Part shown: positions 15,684 to 23,105 of the stretch, piece after piece
How positions within the stretch are numbered: the stretch's first letter is position 1
Layout of the letters: every line of letters starts with the position of its first letter
Source: WTJD01 sp964225175
GTDB taxonomy: Bacteria > Pseudomonadota > Gammaproteobacteria > Xanthomonadales > SZUA-36
Length of the DNA: 30,156 nt
NCBI GenBank assembly: GCA_964225175.1
Contig: CAXQNK010000075.1
Location: forward strand, 1 to 30,156
Direction: 5' to 3'
The notes under the pieces: model-generated
Told to the model about the DNA's origin: nothing
Seen by the model: only the letters and a program-made list of their open reading frames with translations
Database searches by the model: none
Program-made: the position numbers and the translations under genes

Positions 15684-15827
15684 TTAATAATTGTGTCCAT
15701 TAAACAATTTAGGTGAAGTTTCTCACTGATTTTATTATGATATCGAATGACGAACTTAGTTCGCCACAAATAACTAAAGACCGCATCGGTCCAAATGGCT
15801 GGATGCCTTGTGACTCGGGGATAAAGA
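15684..15827. promoter_or_regulatory. AT-rich divergent intergenic region of def and the LysM gene
   Basis: These 144 bp are clearly more AT-rich than their surroundings and lie between two divergent genes, so both promoters should be here. On the plus strand, GTGAAG (15713-15718), 17 bp, TATGAT (15736-15741) is a possible sigma-70 promoter for the LysM gene, with a weak -35. An inverted repeat CGAAC-TTA-GTTCG follows it and a small GACCG/CGGTC hairpin lies nearer the gene; either could be an operator. No convincing single def promoter could be picked on the minus strand. Confidence 0.4.
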
Positions 15828-17000
15828 ATGATTAGGAAATTCATTTACCTCATCCTGACGACGATGTTGGTTGGCGCGGCAGCGGCACAGGAGGTGTCCA
15901 TCCGTTCCGATCACCCGCAAGAATATGTTGTCGTTGAGGGCGATACACTCTGGGATATTTCCTCCCGGTTTCTGGACAAGCCCTGGCAATGGCCTGCAAT
16001 CTGGCACGCCAATCCCCAGGTCAAAAATCCCCACCTTATATATCCAGGAGATCGGCTTTCGCTGATTTACGAGGATGGCAAGGCACGCTTGTTGGTCAAT
16101 CGTGGCAAGTCGATCAAGCGATTGTCACCGGAAACCAGGGTGACGTCTCGAAGTGCCGTGAGCAGTATTCCGATGGACGAATTGAGGCCATTTATCAGGA
16201 ATGCGCGAGTCATCGATCACGAGCAATACGATGAAATGCCCTACGTTGTCGCGAACTACGAGGAACGCATCAATGCAACCCATCGTGACCGGACTTACGT
16301 CAGGGCTCTGGACGCAGAAGTCGGCGATAAAGTTGCGATCGTGCGCCTGGGTAACATCTACTACACGATGAGCGGAGAGAAGCGAAGCGGCCGGGACGCG
16401 AATGATTGGACAAAATTACCGAGGCCAATGACCGTTCCCACCGGGTTCTGGCGCCCCGTGAATACCTGGGGCAAGAACGTAGATATCATCGGCTACGAAA
16501 TGGTGGAGGTTGCTCAGGCAGTCGTCGCCAAAACGGGAGATCCGGCCATTCTTGAGATCATCTCTGACGAGGTAGAGATCAAGGAAGGTGATCGGATCAT
16601 GCCACTGGACGATCACGCGTGGCAGGATCAGTTTGATCCACAGCCGATGGAGTCCATGCCGGAAGGTCTCAAGGTGCTCGCTGTTGAGGGTGGGAATTAC
16701 GGCGTCGGGCATTTCCAGATGGTTTCAATTTCTGGCGGCAGCAACCAGGGCGTTGAACCCGGACATGTTTTTTCTGCGTTCTCTCCGAGCGCGGAGGTGC
16801 GCGACAATGTCAAATATCCGGCAGGTTCCTGGGCCGATATGGGGGCCTGGAGCGGAGACAAAGTCGACTTGCCTGCAGAATATGCTGCACACATCATGGT
16901 GATTCGCACGTTTGGTGAAGTCAGTTACGCGATGGTCATGCAAGGTGATCGCCTGGTCTCCGAATTCGATATCCTGAGGCACGCTGACGAGACACTCTGA
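15828..17000 (+). CDS. LysM domain-containing secreted protein
   Basis: A 390-residue envelope protein. The signal peptide is about residues 1-20 (LILTTMLVGAAAAQ). A single LysM domain follows at about 32-80, with YVVVEGDTLWDISSRF, the WPAIWHANPQVKNP helix turn and IYPGDRLSL, which should bind peptidoglycan. The remaining 300 residues are a conserved C-terminal region without enzyme motifs that I recognise. Such a protein regularly lies beside def and upstream of dprA in gammaproteobacteria (for example at the same place in Pseudomonas); its function is not established. GGGGATAAAG precedes ATG 15828 closely. It is followed by a strong terminator that ends at the dprA start codon. Confidence 0.9.
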   Translation: MIRKFIYLILTTMLVGAAAAQEVSIRSDHPQEYVVVEGDTLWDISSRFLDKPWQWPAIWHANPQVKNPHLIYPGDRLSLIYEDGKARLLVNRGKSIKRLSPETRVTSRSAVSSIPMDELRPFIRNARVIDHEQYDEMPYVVANYEERINATHRDRTYVRALDAEVGDKVAIVRLGNIYYTMSGEKRSGRDANDWTKLPRPMTVPTGFWRPVNTWGKNVDIIGYEMVEVAQAVVAKTGDPAILEIISDEVEIKEGDRIMPLDDHAWQDQFDPQPMESMPEGLKVLAVEGGNYGVGHFQMVSISGGSNQGVEPGHVFSAFSPSAEVRDNVKYPAGSWADMGAWSGDKVDLPAEYAAHIMVIRTFGEVSYAMVMQGDRLVSEFDILRHADETL

Positions 17001-17025
17001 CGCCCGATCGAAAGACGAAGGACTC

Positions 17026-17053
17026 GGGGGTGCGTGATCGCACCCCCTTTTTT
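17026..17053 (+). terminator. Rho-independent terminator after the LysM gene, abutting dprA
   Basis: A perfect 9-bp stem, GGGGGTGCG (17026-17034) / CGCACCCCC (17039-17047), has a TGAT loop and is followed at once by TTTTTT (17048-17053). It lies 25 bp past the LysM stop codon and 2 bp before the dprA ATG at 17056. Confidence 0.9.
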
Positions 17054-17055
17054 AT

Positions 17056-18255
17056 ATGACATTGAAAAATGATGCTCAAATCAGGGATTGGTTGACGTTG
17101 GTGCGCGCGCCGCAATTGCGCAGCGCTGAATTGTCCGATCTTTTGCTTGAATTCGGGTCTCCAGAAAATCTTTTGAAGGAAATCCGCACGGGAGCGAGGC
17201 GGTTTGGCCTGTCCGCCCCGACCGTGGCCGCGTTGCAGTCTCCCGATGAGGACGCCCTGGATGCCGATATGGCATGGCTTTCCGACTCAGGCAGTCGGCA
17301 GCTTGTTGCGATCACCGATGCAGATTATCCAGCCCTGTTACGCAAGATCCCCTCGCCGCCGGCCGCGCTGTTCACGGAGGGTGATGTGGAGCAACTGTGG
17401 TCGCCCCAAATCGCGGTTGTTGGCAGTAGAAATCCGACTGTGGATGGCGTTGCGAATGCGCGATCGTTCACTCTCGAACTGGTGCGCAGAGGATTTTCCA
17501 TCACCAGTGGACTCGCCCGCGGTATCGATGGCGCCGCCCATGCGGCAGCGCTGGACGCAGGTGGCCTGACCATCGCAGTGGCTGGAACCGGCCTTGACCG
17601 GGTCTACCCCGCCAGCAATCTGGAACTGGCAAGCGAAATTGCGCTTAACGGCGTTCTCGTGAGTGAATTTCCGCCAGGAACGCCGGCACGTCGGTCGCAT
17701 TTTCCTGCTCGGAACCGAATCATCTCGGGATTGTCCCTGGGTGTGCTGGTCATTGAGGCGGGCCTGAACAGTGGCTCTCTGATCACTGCTCGGTTGGCGG
17801 CAGAGCAAGGTCGGGAAGTATTTGCCTTGCCCGGGTCCATCCACAGTCCGCTCGCACGGGGCTGTCATCGACTGATCAAGCAAGGTGCGCGACTGGTTGA
17901 AAATTGCGACGATCTCGTGGAAGTGCTGGGCGCTATGGCCACGGAACTGGCTGATGAAATCAAGGCTCGGCTGGCCGCGGACTCTGGGGAAACATTGCCT
18001 GAGTCCATGCCGGCAGAACAATGTGACCTGGGTGCCCAGTGGCAGTCCGATCCCGAGTATGCTCAGCTTTGGGCGGCGCTGAGCCATGACCCTTGCCCGA
18101 TAGACCTGCTGGTGGAGCGGACGGGTCTTTCCGCACAAGTCGTTTCGTCCATGGTGCTGATGCTCGAGCTCCGTGGCTGGGTCAGCGCCCATCCCGGCGG
18201 CGCGTACTGCAAATCACCTGGCGCACCAGAGAATCTGGGCCCGTCATTGAAATAA
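17056..18255 (+). CDS. dprA: DNA processing protein DprA (Smf)
   Basis: A 399-residue protein that loads RecA on incoming single-stranded DNA during natural transformation. An N-terminal SAM-like domain is followed by the Rossmann-like DprA core: AVVGSRNPTVDG, ITSGLARGIDGAAHAAAL, VAGTGLDRVYPASN, FPARNRIISGLSLGVLVIEA, SGSLITARLAAEQGREVFAL and PGSIHSPLARGCHRLIKQGA. A C-terminal winged-helix (DML1-like) domain lies at about 335-390. ATG 17056 has no ribosome binding site: the upstream bases are the 3' arm and T-run of a terminator. In-frame TTG 17092, TTG 17098 or GTG 17101, after AGGGA at 17083-17087, are possible true starts, and the loss of 12-15 residues would be tolerable. Conserved with smg and topA downstream. 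Confidence 0.94.
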   Translation: MTLKNDAQIRDWLTLVRAPQLRSAELSDLLLEFGSPENLLKEIRTGARRFGLSAPTVAALQSPDEDALDADMAWLSDSGSRQLVAITDADYPALLRKIPSPPAALFTEGDVEQLWSPQIAVVGSRNPTVDGVANARSFTLELVRRGFSITSGLARGIDGAAHAAALDAGGLTIAVAGTGLDRVYPASNLELASEIALNGVLVSEFPPGTPARRSHFPARNRIISGLSLGVLVIEAGLNSGSLITARLAAEQGREVFALPGSIHSPLARGCHRLIKQGARLVENCDDLVEVLGAMATELADEIKARLAADSGETLPESMPAEQCDLGAQWQSDPEYAQLWAALSHDPCPIDLLVERTGLSAQVVSSMVLMLELRGWVSAHPGGAYCKSPGAPENLGPSLK

Positions 18256-18310
18256 ATTGATTCGACCTCAGTTCTTCTTGACCACTCGGCCGGGCTTGAC
18301 GGCGGATGAT

Positions 18311-18339
18311 TTGACGCACCCGTCGGTTTAATCCATTCT
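18311..18339 (+). promoter_or_regulatory. Weak candidate sigma-70 promoter for smg-topA
   Basis: TTGACG (18311-18316), 17 bp, CATTCT (18334-18339) lies in the 166-bp gap between dprA and smg. The -35 matches 5 of 6 consensus bases but the -10 only about 3. No other structure is evident in this gap. Confidence 0.22.
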
Positions 18340-18421
18340 GGTGGTAGAAGCTTGTCTGAACTGCAAGGTCATTGATGAGCCTGATGGGTCGACAGTTCCA
18401 ATGCTGAAGAGAACCGTATTC

Positions 18422-18898
18422 ATGAAAGAAAATGTGCTCGATGTCCTGATGTTCCTTTTCGAGAACTATTTTTATGACGACTCGGAGCAGGAGCCGGACC
18501 GGGAAGTGATGGAGGAGAACCTTCATCAGGCCGGCTTCACAAACGTCGAGATCGAGAAGGCATTCAGCTGGCTGGACGAGTTGGCTAATCATCGGACGCA
18601 ACCCGAATTGCCTTTGCAGGCCGACCATCCCATCCGTGTCTATGTTGATGAGGAGATGGATCGTCTGGATACTGAATGCAGGGATTTCATGCTCTACCTC
18701 GAAAATGTCGGAATCCTCGATGCCCAGAGACGTGAGGTGGTTTTGGATCGATTGCTGGCTCTTGAGTCCGATGACATTACGCTCGATGACGTCAAGTGGG
18801 TCGTGCTCATGGTGCTGTTCAGTCAGCCCGGTCAAGAAGCCAATTACGCCTGGATGGAAGACCTGATGTTTGACAGCGAACAGGAATATCGGCACTAA
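18422..18898 (+). CDS. smg: Smg family protein (DUF494)
   Basis: A 158-residue acidic, alpha-helical cytoplasmic protein of unknown function, present beside dprA in many beta- and gammaproteobacteria. It matches E. coli Smg (157 residues) along its length: NVLDVLMFLFENYF at the start, the central DTECRDFMLYLENVGIL, and LDDVKWVVLMVLFSQPGQE near the end. ATG 18422 is used because it reproduces the E. coli start; the longer frame from 18341 adds 27 residues with no family similarity. An AGAGA lies about 10 nt upstream. Confidence 0.93.
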   Translation: MKENVLDVLMFLFENYFYDDSEQEPDREVMEENLHQAGFTNVEIEKAFSWLDELANHRTQPELPLQADHPIRVYVDEEMDRLDTECRDFMLYLENVGILDAQRREVVLDRLLALESDDITLDDVKWVVLMVLFSQPGQEANYAWMEDLMFDSEQEYRH

Positions 18899-18964
18899 TA
18901 GAGAAGGTGCGTTAACGTCGCACGGTCCGAGTCGGGCCATCAAATCCGAACAGTTTCATTGATC

Positions 18965-18991
18965 CATGCGCCGGAAAGCTTGGTGCGCATG
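18965..18991 (+). other. Hairpin in the topA leader
   Basis: CATGCGC (18965-18971) and GCGCATG (18985-18991) form a 7-bp inverted repeat with a 13-nt loop, 29 bp before the topA start codon and upstream of its GAGACGGAG ribosome binding site. It may influence topA mRNA or be a protein site; nothing more can be said. Confidence 0.3.
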
Positions 18992-19020
18992 AACAAATAC
19001 AAGGGAGAGACGGAGTTCCT

Positions 19021-21423
19021 ATGGCCAGGAATTTGCTCATCGTGGAATCGCCGGCCAAGGCAAAAACCATTAATCGCTACCTCGGCGATGAATTTCGCGT
19101 GCTTGCTTCATATGGTCACATCAGGGATCTGCCCTCGAAAGACGGTGCGGTGGACACTGAACACGACTTCAAGATGCAATATGAACTGAGCGATGGCAGT
19201 CGCAAGTACGTGGATCAGATCGTCAAGGCCGCACGAAAGGCGGAATCCGTTTATCTTGCAACGGACCTTGATCGAGAAGGTGAGGCCATCTCCTGGCACA
19301 TCTACGAAATTCTGCGCGAGAAGGGAATAACCGATGACCGCGCGTTTTACCGGGTAGAGTTCTCGGAAATCACTCCTCGGGCAATCGAGGCGGCGGTCAG
19401 TGAGCCCAGGGACCTCTCCATGGACCTTGTGAACGCTCAGCAGGCACGTCGAGCGCTCGATCACCTCGTGGGCTTCAATCTTTCGCCTTTGTTGTGGAAA
19501 AAAATCAAGACTGGCTTGTCCGCAGGACGTGTTCAAAGTCCCGCACTGCGCATGATTGTTGAGCGTGAGCGGGAAATCGAGGCGTTCAAGCCACAGGAAT
19601 ACTGGACCCTGGAAGCGGACCTTGAGAAAGAAGGCCACCCGTTTTCGGCGAATCTGGTGCGCTTCGAGGGTAAAAAACTCAAACAATTTGATATCGACAA
19701 CGAGACCCGTGCGATGGCCGTGCGTGATGGGTTGCGGAGCGCCGCAGGAAAGCAATTGCGTGCAAGTAAGGTCACAAGAAAGGAGCGGAAGCGGCGGCCG
19801 GCTCCACCCTTCATTACCTCGACACTGCAGCAGGATGCCTCCCGAAAACTGCGTTTTTCTGCCCTGAAGACCATGCGCGTTGCGCAACAGCTATACGAGG
19901 GCGTGGCGATTGACGGCGAGAACCGTGGACTCATCACCTACATGAGAACGGATTCGGTGGCGCTGTCCAATGATGCACTGACCGACATTCGGCAACAGAT
20001 CCTTGAACAGTTCGGGCCTGATTACCAACCCGAAAAGCCAAATGCCTACAAAACAAAATCAAAGAACGCACAGGAGGCTCACGAGGCGATTCGGCCGACC
20101 TCCGCGTCACTGACACCGGATGATGCGCGACCGTATCTGGACGATGATCAACATCGACTCTACGAGTTGATCTGGAAGCGGACTCTGGCCTCCCAGATGA
20201 CACCGGCGCGCCTCGACACCGTCGCGGTAGAGTTTTCTTGCGGCGATGGGGCCAGCTTCCGTGCCAACGGCTCAGTGATCACTTTTCCGGGTTTTCTCAA
20301 GGCATACGAAGTCAGCAAGCCGGCAGGCGAAGAAGAACAGGAAAACCGATTGCCTGATCTCCGTGAGGGTGATGTCGTTGATGTTCATGACATCCGGGCC
20401 GATCAGCATTTTACGGCGCCGCCACCCCGATTTTCAGAGGCCAGCCTGGTCAAGGCACTTGAAGAATATGGCATCGGCCGGCCCTCCACTTATGCCAGCA
20501 TTATTTCAACCTTGTTGCGCAGGGAATATGTGGTTCTGGAAAGCAGACGCTTCATGCCGACCGACGTAGGGCGTGTTGTCGAACGCTTTCTGGAGGAACA
20601 TTTTGATCACTACGTGGACTATGAATTCACGGCGCGTCTCGAAGACTCGCTGGATGAGGTGTCACGTGGAGAGCGGGATTGGGTGCCGCTTTTGCGTGAA
20701 TTCTGGGAACCGTTTATAGAGCGTGTTCGCGAGAAAGAGGAATCCGTCAGTCGCGATGATGCCAAACAGACCCGCTTGCTTGGAGAAGATCCCAAATCCG
20801 GAAAACCGGTTACGGTGAAGCTGGGTCGCTACGGGCCGCATGCCCAAATCGGCACGCGAGACGATGAGGACAAGCCCAAGTTTGCGGGGCTGAGGCCAGG
20901 ACAAAGCCTGGAAACGATCACGCTCGAGGAGGCGCTGGAATTATTCAAGTTGCCCCGGGATCTTGGTTTCACGCCGGACGGTGAGGAGGTTGCAGCGTCG
21001 ATCGGCCGGTTCGGTCCTTACATCCGTTACGGCAGCAAATTTGTCTCGCTCAAGGACGAAGATCCCCACACCGTGACCTTGTCACGCGCCCTTGAGCTGA
21101 TTTCCGAGAAGAAGGAATTCGATGCCAACCGGATCATCAGGCAATTCGATGACAGCGCCATCCAGGTGCTGCGCGGGCGATATGGACCTTACATCACCAA
21201 CGGGTCAAAAAACGCGCGCATACCCAAGGACCGTGAGCCGGAATCTCTGACACTGGCAGAGTGCGAAGAACTGATTGCCGCCGCGCCCGAGAAGCGACGG
21301 GGCAGAAAAAAGACAGCCAAGAAAACGTCCACCCGAAAAACAGCCGCTAAGAAAAAAACCGCTAAGAAAAAAGCCAGCAGGAAAAAAGCCGTGGCCGACT
21401 CGGATGTCGCCGGGTCACGATAA
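19021..21423 (+). CDS. topA: DNA topoisomerase I, without zinc ribbons, with a lysine-rich tail
   Basis: An 800-residue type IA topoisomerase that relaxes negative supercoils. Toprim motifs are LLIVESPAKAKTI (Glu9) and TDLDREGE (Asp82, Asp84, Glu86). The active-site Tyr307 lies in GLITYMRTDS, and GIGRPSTYASIISTL is the conserved core signature. Instead of the Cys4 zinc ribbons of E. coli TopA (865 residues) there are three C-terminal toprim-associated repeats, marked LGRYGPHAQIG, IGRFGPYIRYG and RGRYGPYITNG, then a histone H1-like tail (about 756-800) rich in KK, AKK and TARK-like triplets. The C-terminal part has no CXXC pairs. GAGACGGAG precedes the ATG. The gene occupies the smg-tsaC position where E. 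coli has yrdD. Confidence 0.96.
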   Translation: MARNLLIVESPAKAKTINRYLGDEFRVLASYGHIRDLPSKDGAVDTEHDFKMQYELSDGSRKYVDQIVKAARKAESVYLATDLDREGEAISWHIYEILREKGITDDRAFYRVEFSEITPRAIEAAVSEPRDLSMDLVNAQQARRALDHLVGFNLSPLLWKKIKTGLSAGRVQSPALRMIVEREREIEAFKPQEYWTLEADLEKEGHPFSANLVRFEGKKLKQFDIDNETRAMAVRDGLRSAAGKQLRASKVTRKERKRRPAPPFITSTLQQDASRKLRFSALKTMRVAQQLYEGVAIDGENRGLITYMRTDSVALSNDALTDIRQQILEQFGPDYQPEKPNAYKTKSKNAQEAHEAIRPTSASLTPDDARPYLDDDQHRLYELIWKRTLASQMTPARLDTVAVEFSCGDGASFRANGSVITFPGFLKAYEVSKPAGEEEQENRLPDLREGDVVDVHDIRADQHFTAPPPRFSEASLVKALEEYGIGRPSTYASIISTLLRREYVVLESRRFMPTDVGRVVERFLEEHFDHYVDYEFTARLEDSLDEVSRGERDWVPLLREFWEPFIERVREKEESVSRDDAKQTRLLGEDPKSGKPVTVKLGRYGPHAQIGTRDDEDKPKFAGLRPGQSLETITLEEALELFKLPRDLGFTPDGEEVAASIGRFGPYIRYGSKFVSLKDEDPHTVTLSRALELISEKKEFDANRIIRQFDDSAIQVLRGRYGPYITNGSKNARIPKDREPESLTLAECEELIAAAPEKRRGRKKTAKKTSTRKTAAKKKTAKKKASRKKAVADSDVAGSR

Positions 21424-21438
21424 CGGGGTGCAGCCTTC

Positions 21439-22002
21439 ATGCGGCACACCTTGTTAACTGCTGAAGAGGCGGCAAAACGCCTGCACGCAGGCGAGGTCAT
21501 TGCTTATCCCACCGAGGCCGTTTTCGGATTGGGTTGCGATCCTGAGAATGAAGCGGCTGTTCTGAAGTTGCTGTCCCTCAAACACCGTCCGGTAAGTGCC
21601 GGATTGATTTTGATTGGCAGTGCCATCGAGCAATTTTCAAACTGGATCGGACCCGTATCCGAGTCAGCGCTTCAGCGGGCCCGGGCAAGCTGGCCAGGAC
21701 CCACCACATGGATCTTTCCCCGGGGTTCCCGGGCACCGGACTGGATTACCGGCGCACATGATTCGCTGGCCATCAGGGTGACAGCTCATTCGCCCAGCAT
21801 CGCCTTGTGTGAGGCATTTGGCGGACCCGTCGTATCGACGAGCGCCAATCCGCGTTCCTGCGAGCCGGCCCGGACGGTGGGCGAATTGGAAAACTACTTC
21901 GGTGAGTTCATTGCCGGAACCCTGGAAGGCGCTTTGGGCGGACGGAAACGCCCCAGCGAGATCAGGGACGTTCGGCAAAACCACGTGCTCAGGGAGGGCT
22001 GA
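21439..22002 (+). CDS. tsaC: Threonylcarbamoyl-AMP synthase TsaC (YrdC/Sua5 family)
   Basis: A 187-residue enzyme that makes threonylcarbamoyl-AMP from Thr, bicarbonate and ATP for the tRNA t6A37 modification. It carries the single YrdC-like domain with VIAYPTEAVFGLGCDP, LKHRPVSAGLILI, WPGPTTWIFP, DSLAIRVT and PVVSTSANP, and ends GGRKRPSEIRDV as in E. coli TsaC (190 residues). There is no Sua5 C-terminal domain. It starts 15 bp after topA and its TGA stop directly touches the GTG start of hemF, so it is likely co-transcribed with both. Confidence 0.95.
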   Translation: MRHTLLTAEEAAKRLHAGEVIAYPTEAVFGLGCDPENEAAVLKLLSLKHRPVSAGLILIGSAIEQFSNWIGPVSESALQRARASWPGPTTWIFPRGSRAPDWITGAHDSLAIRVTAHSPSIALCEAFGGPVVSTSANPRSCEPARTVGELENYFGEFIAGTLEGALGGRKRPSEIRDVRQNHVLREG

Positions 22003-22911
22003 GTGGCAACAGACCAAATTGAGCATTACCTGCAGGCGCTCCAGGACAAGATATGCGAGGCGTTGGAGCGGGTGGACGGCGAGCAGCAATTTGCCGAGGA
22101 TCAGTGGCTTCGCGGGGAGGGCGGTGGCGGCCGTTCAAGGGTACTGGCCGGCGGCGCCGTATTTGAACAGGCAGGTGTCAATTATTCGCGAGTTCACGGC
22201 GAGGAACTGCCCAAGTCGGCGAGTATCGCCCGCCCCGAGCTGGCAGGCTGTGCGTTCGAGGCTCTGGGTGTTTCGCTCGTGATTCACCCGCGGAGCCCGC
22301 ATATTCCAACCAGTCACATGAATGTGCGCTATTTCGAAGCCAGAAAACCCGGTCAGGCGCCGATCTGGTGGTTTGGAGGGGGCTATGACCTGACCCCGTT
22401 CTATCCCCGCCGGCAGGACGTGGAACACTGGCATCGGGTGGCGAGAGACGCGTGCACTCCGTTTGGTCAGGAGGTTTATCCGCAATACAAAAAGTGGTGC
22501 GATGAGTATTTTTATCTGCGACATCGAGATGAAGCCCGTGGTGTCGGTGGCCTGTTTTTCGATGACTTGAACGCTTGGGGCTTTGAGCGGTGTTTTCAGT
22601 TCACGCGATCGGTGGGGGACAGCTATCTCGATGCCTACCTGCCCATCGTCGAGCGACGGATGGGTCAGCCCTGGACGGAGACAGAACGGCAGTTCCAGTT
22701 ATACCGGCGTGGGCGCTATGTTGAATTCAACCTGGTTTGGGATCGGGGAACACTCTTTGGACTGCAGTCCGGCGGACGCACTGAATCCATACTGATGTCA
22801 CTTCCGCCGCTTGTGAGCTGGGAATACGGTTACCGTCCGGAGCCGGGAAGCCCAGAGGCGTTGCTGAAGACTTTCCTGGAGCCGCAGGACTGGCTGGGCC
22901 GCGAGGATTGA
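22003..22911 (+). CDS. hemF: Oxygen-dependent coproporphyrinogen III oxidase
   Basis: A 302-residue cytoplasmic enzyme that converts coproporphyrinogen III to protoporphyrinogen IX with O2, a late haem step, indicating aerobic life. It is strongly similar to E. coli HemF (299): GGGGRSRVL, FEQAGVNYSRVHGEELP, PTSHMNVRYFE, WWFGGGYDLTPFYP, GVGGLFFDDLN, RRGRYVEFNLVWDRGT and GGRTESILMSLPP. The start is GTG 22003, with AGGGAGG 5 nt upstream, immediately after the tsaC stop. It converges on polA and the sRNA candidate. The hairpin after it carries its T-run only on the other strand, so no terminator for hemF itself is evident. Confidence 0.97.
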   Translation: MATDQIEHYLQALQDKICEALERVDGEQQFAEDQWLRGEGGGGRSRVLAGGAVFEQAGVNYSRVHGEELPKSASIARPELAGCAFEALGVSLVIHPRSPHIPTSHMNVRYFEARKPGQAPIWWFGGGYDLTPFYPRRQDVEHWHRVARDACTPFGQEVYPQYKKWCDEYFYLRHRDEARGVGGLFFDDLNAWGFERCFQFTRSVGDSYLDAYLPIVERRMGQPWTETERQFQLYRRGRYVEFNLVWDRGTLFGLQSGGRTESILMSLPPLVSWEYGYRPEPGSPEALLKTFLEPQDWLGRED

Positions 22912-22929
22912 CTCGCATTGAGTCCAAAT

Positions 22930-22959
22930 AAAAAAACCCCGGGCTGGGACAGCCCGGGG
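22930..22959 (-). terminator. Rho-independent terminator of the polA-side transcript/sRNA
   Basis: Read on the minus strand, a perfect 10-bp stem CCCCGGGCTG/CAGCCCGGGG (22959-22950 with 22946-22937) with a 3-nt loop is followed by seven T (22936-22930). The T-run lies only on this side, so it serves transcription from polA or the sRNA, not hemF. Confidence 0.92.
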
Positions 22960-23054
22960 TCAATCAGGGACTCGGTAAAGGGGGGGGCTCACCGAATCCG
23001 ACTCGCAGCCCGACCAGGGAGATGTTCGGGCCTGGGCTGAAAGACTCAGCCTTA
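22930..23054 (-). ncRNA. Candidate trans-acting small RNA downstream of polA (Spot 42/ErsA position)
   Basis: A non-coding stretch of about 125 nt on the polA strand. It begins just after a promoter-like sequence and ends in an intrinsic terminator. From the 5' end it contains: a 6-bp hairpin GGCTGA/TCAGCC (23052-23035); a central region that can pair CCCGA/TCGGG; a 5-bp stem (22995-22991 with 22976-22972) whose 14-nt loop displays CCCCCCCC (22987-22980); and the terminator hairpin with its U-run. Spot 42 in enterobacteria and ErsA in Pseudomonas are about this size and also lie next to polA (established). Unpaired C-rich loops are common seed regions of Hfq sRNAs. The 5' end is inferred and homology is not proven. 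Confidence 0.55.
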
Positions 23055-23060
23055 CCCACT

Positions 23061-23089
23061 CAGACCAGTCTGTCGGCCATAAAGTTTCA
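23061..23089 (-). promoter_or_regulatory. Candidate RpoE/AlgU-type promoter of the sRNA
   Basis: On the minus strand, GAAACTT (23089-23083), 17 bp, TCTGA (23065-23061) resembles the extracytoplasmic sigma consensus GGAACTT-N16/17-TCTGA with one mismatch. It lies within 20 bp of the polA stop codon. Start of transcription 6-8 nt downstream would fall at the first base of the 5' hairpin of the candidate sRNA. ErsA of Pseudomonas aeruginosa is known to depend on the AlgU sigma factor. Confidence 0.5.
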
Positions 23090-23105
23090 GGATTTGTCGT
23101 ACTTT

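Noticed and set aside
17338..18192. 284-codon open frame on the minus strand opposite dprA
   Set aside because: Antisense to the conserved DprA core; low-complexity His/Gln/Arg composition typical of shadows.
18182..18943. 253-codon open frame on the minus strand covering smg
   Set aside because: smg on the plus strand matches E. coli Smg over its full length and explains the sequence.
22930..22959. Bidirectional terminator also serving hemF
   Set aside because: On the plus strand the stem is followed by TCAATCAGG, with no T-run, so only the minus-strand direction is supported.
22980..22987. G8 tract as a phase-variable simple repeat
   Set aside because: It is in no reading frame and does not sit between promoter elements of hemF or polA. 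Its place in a loop of the candidate sRNA is a better explanation.
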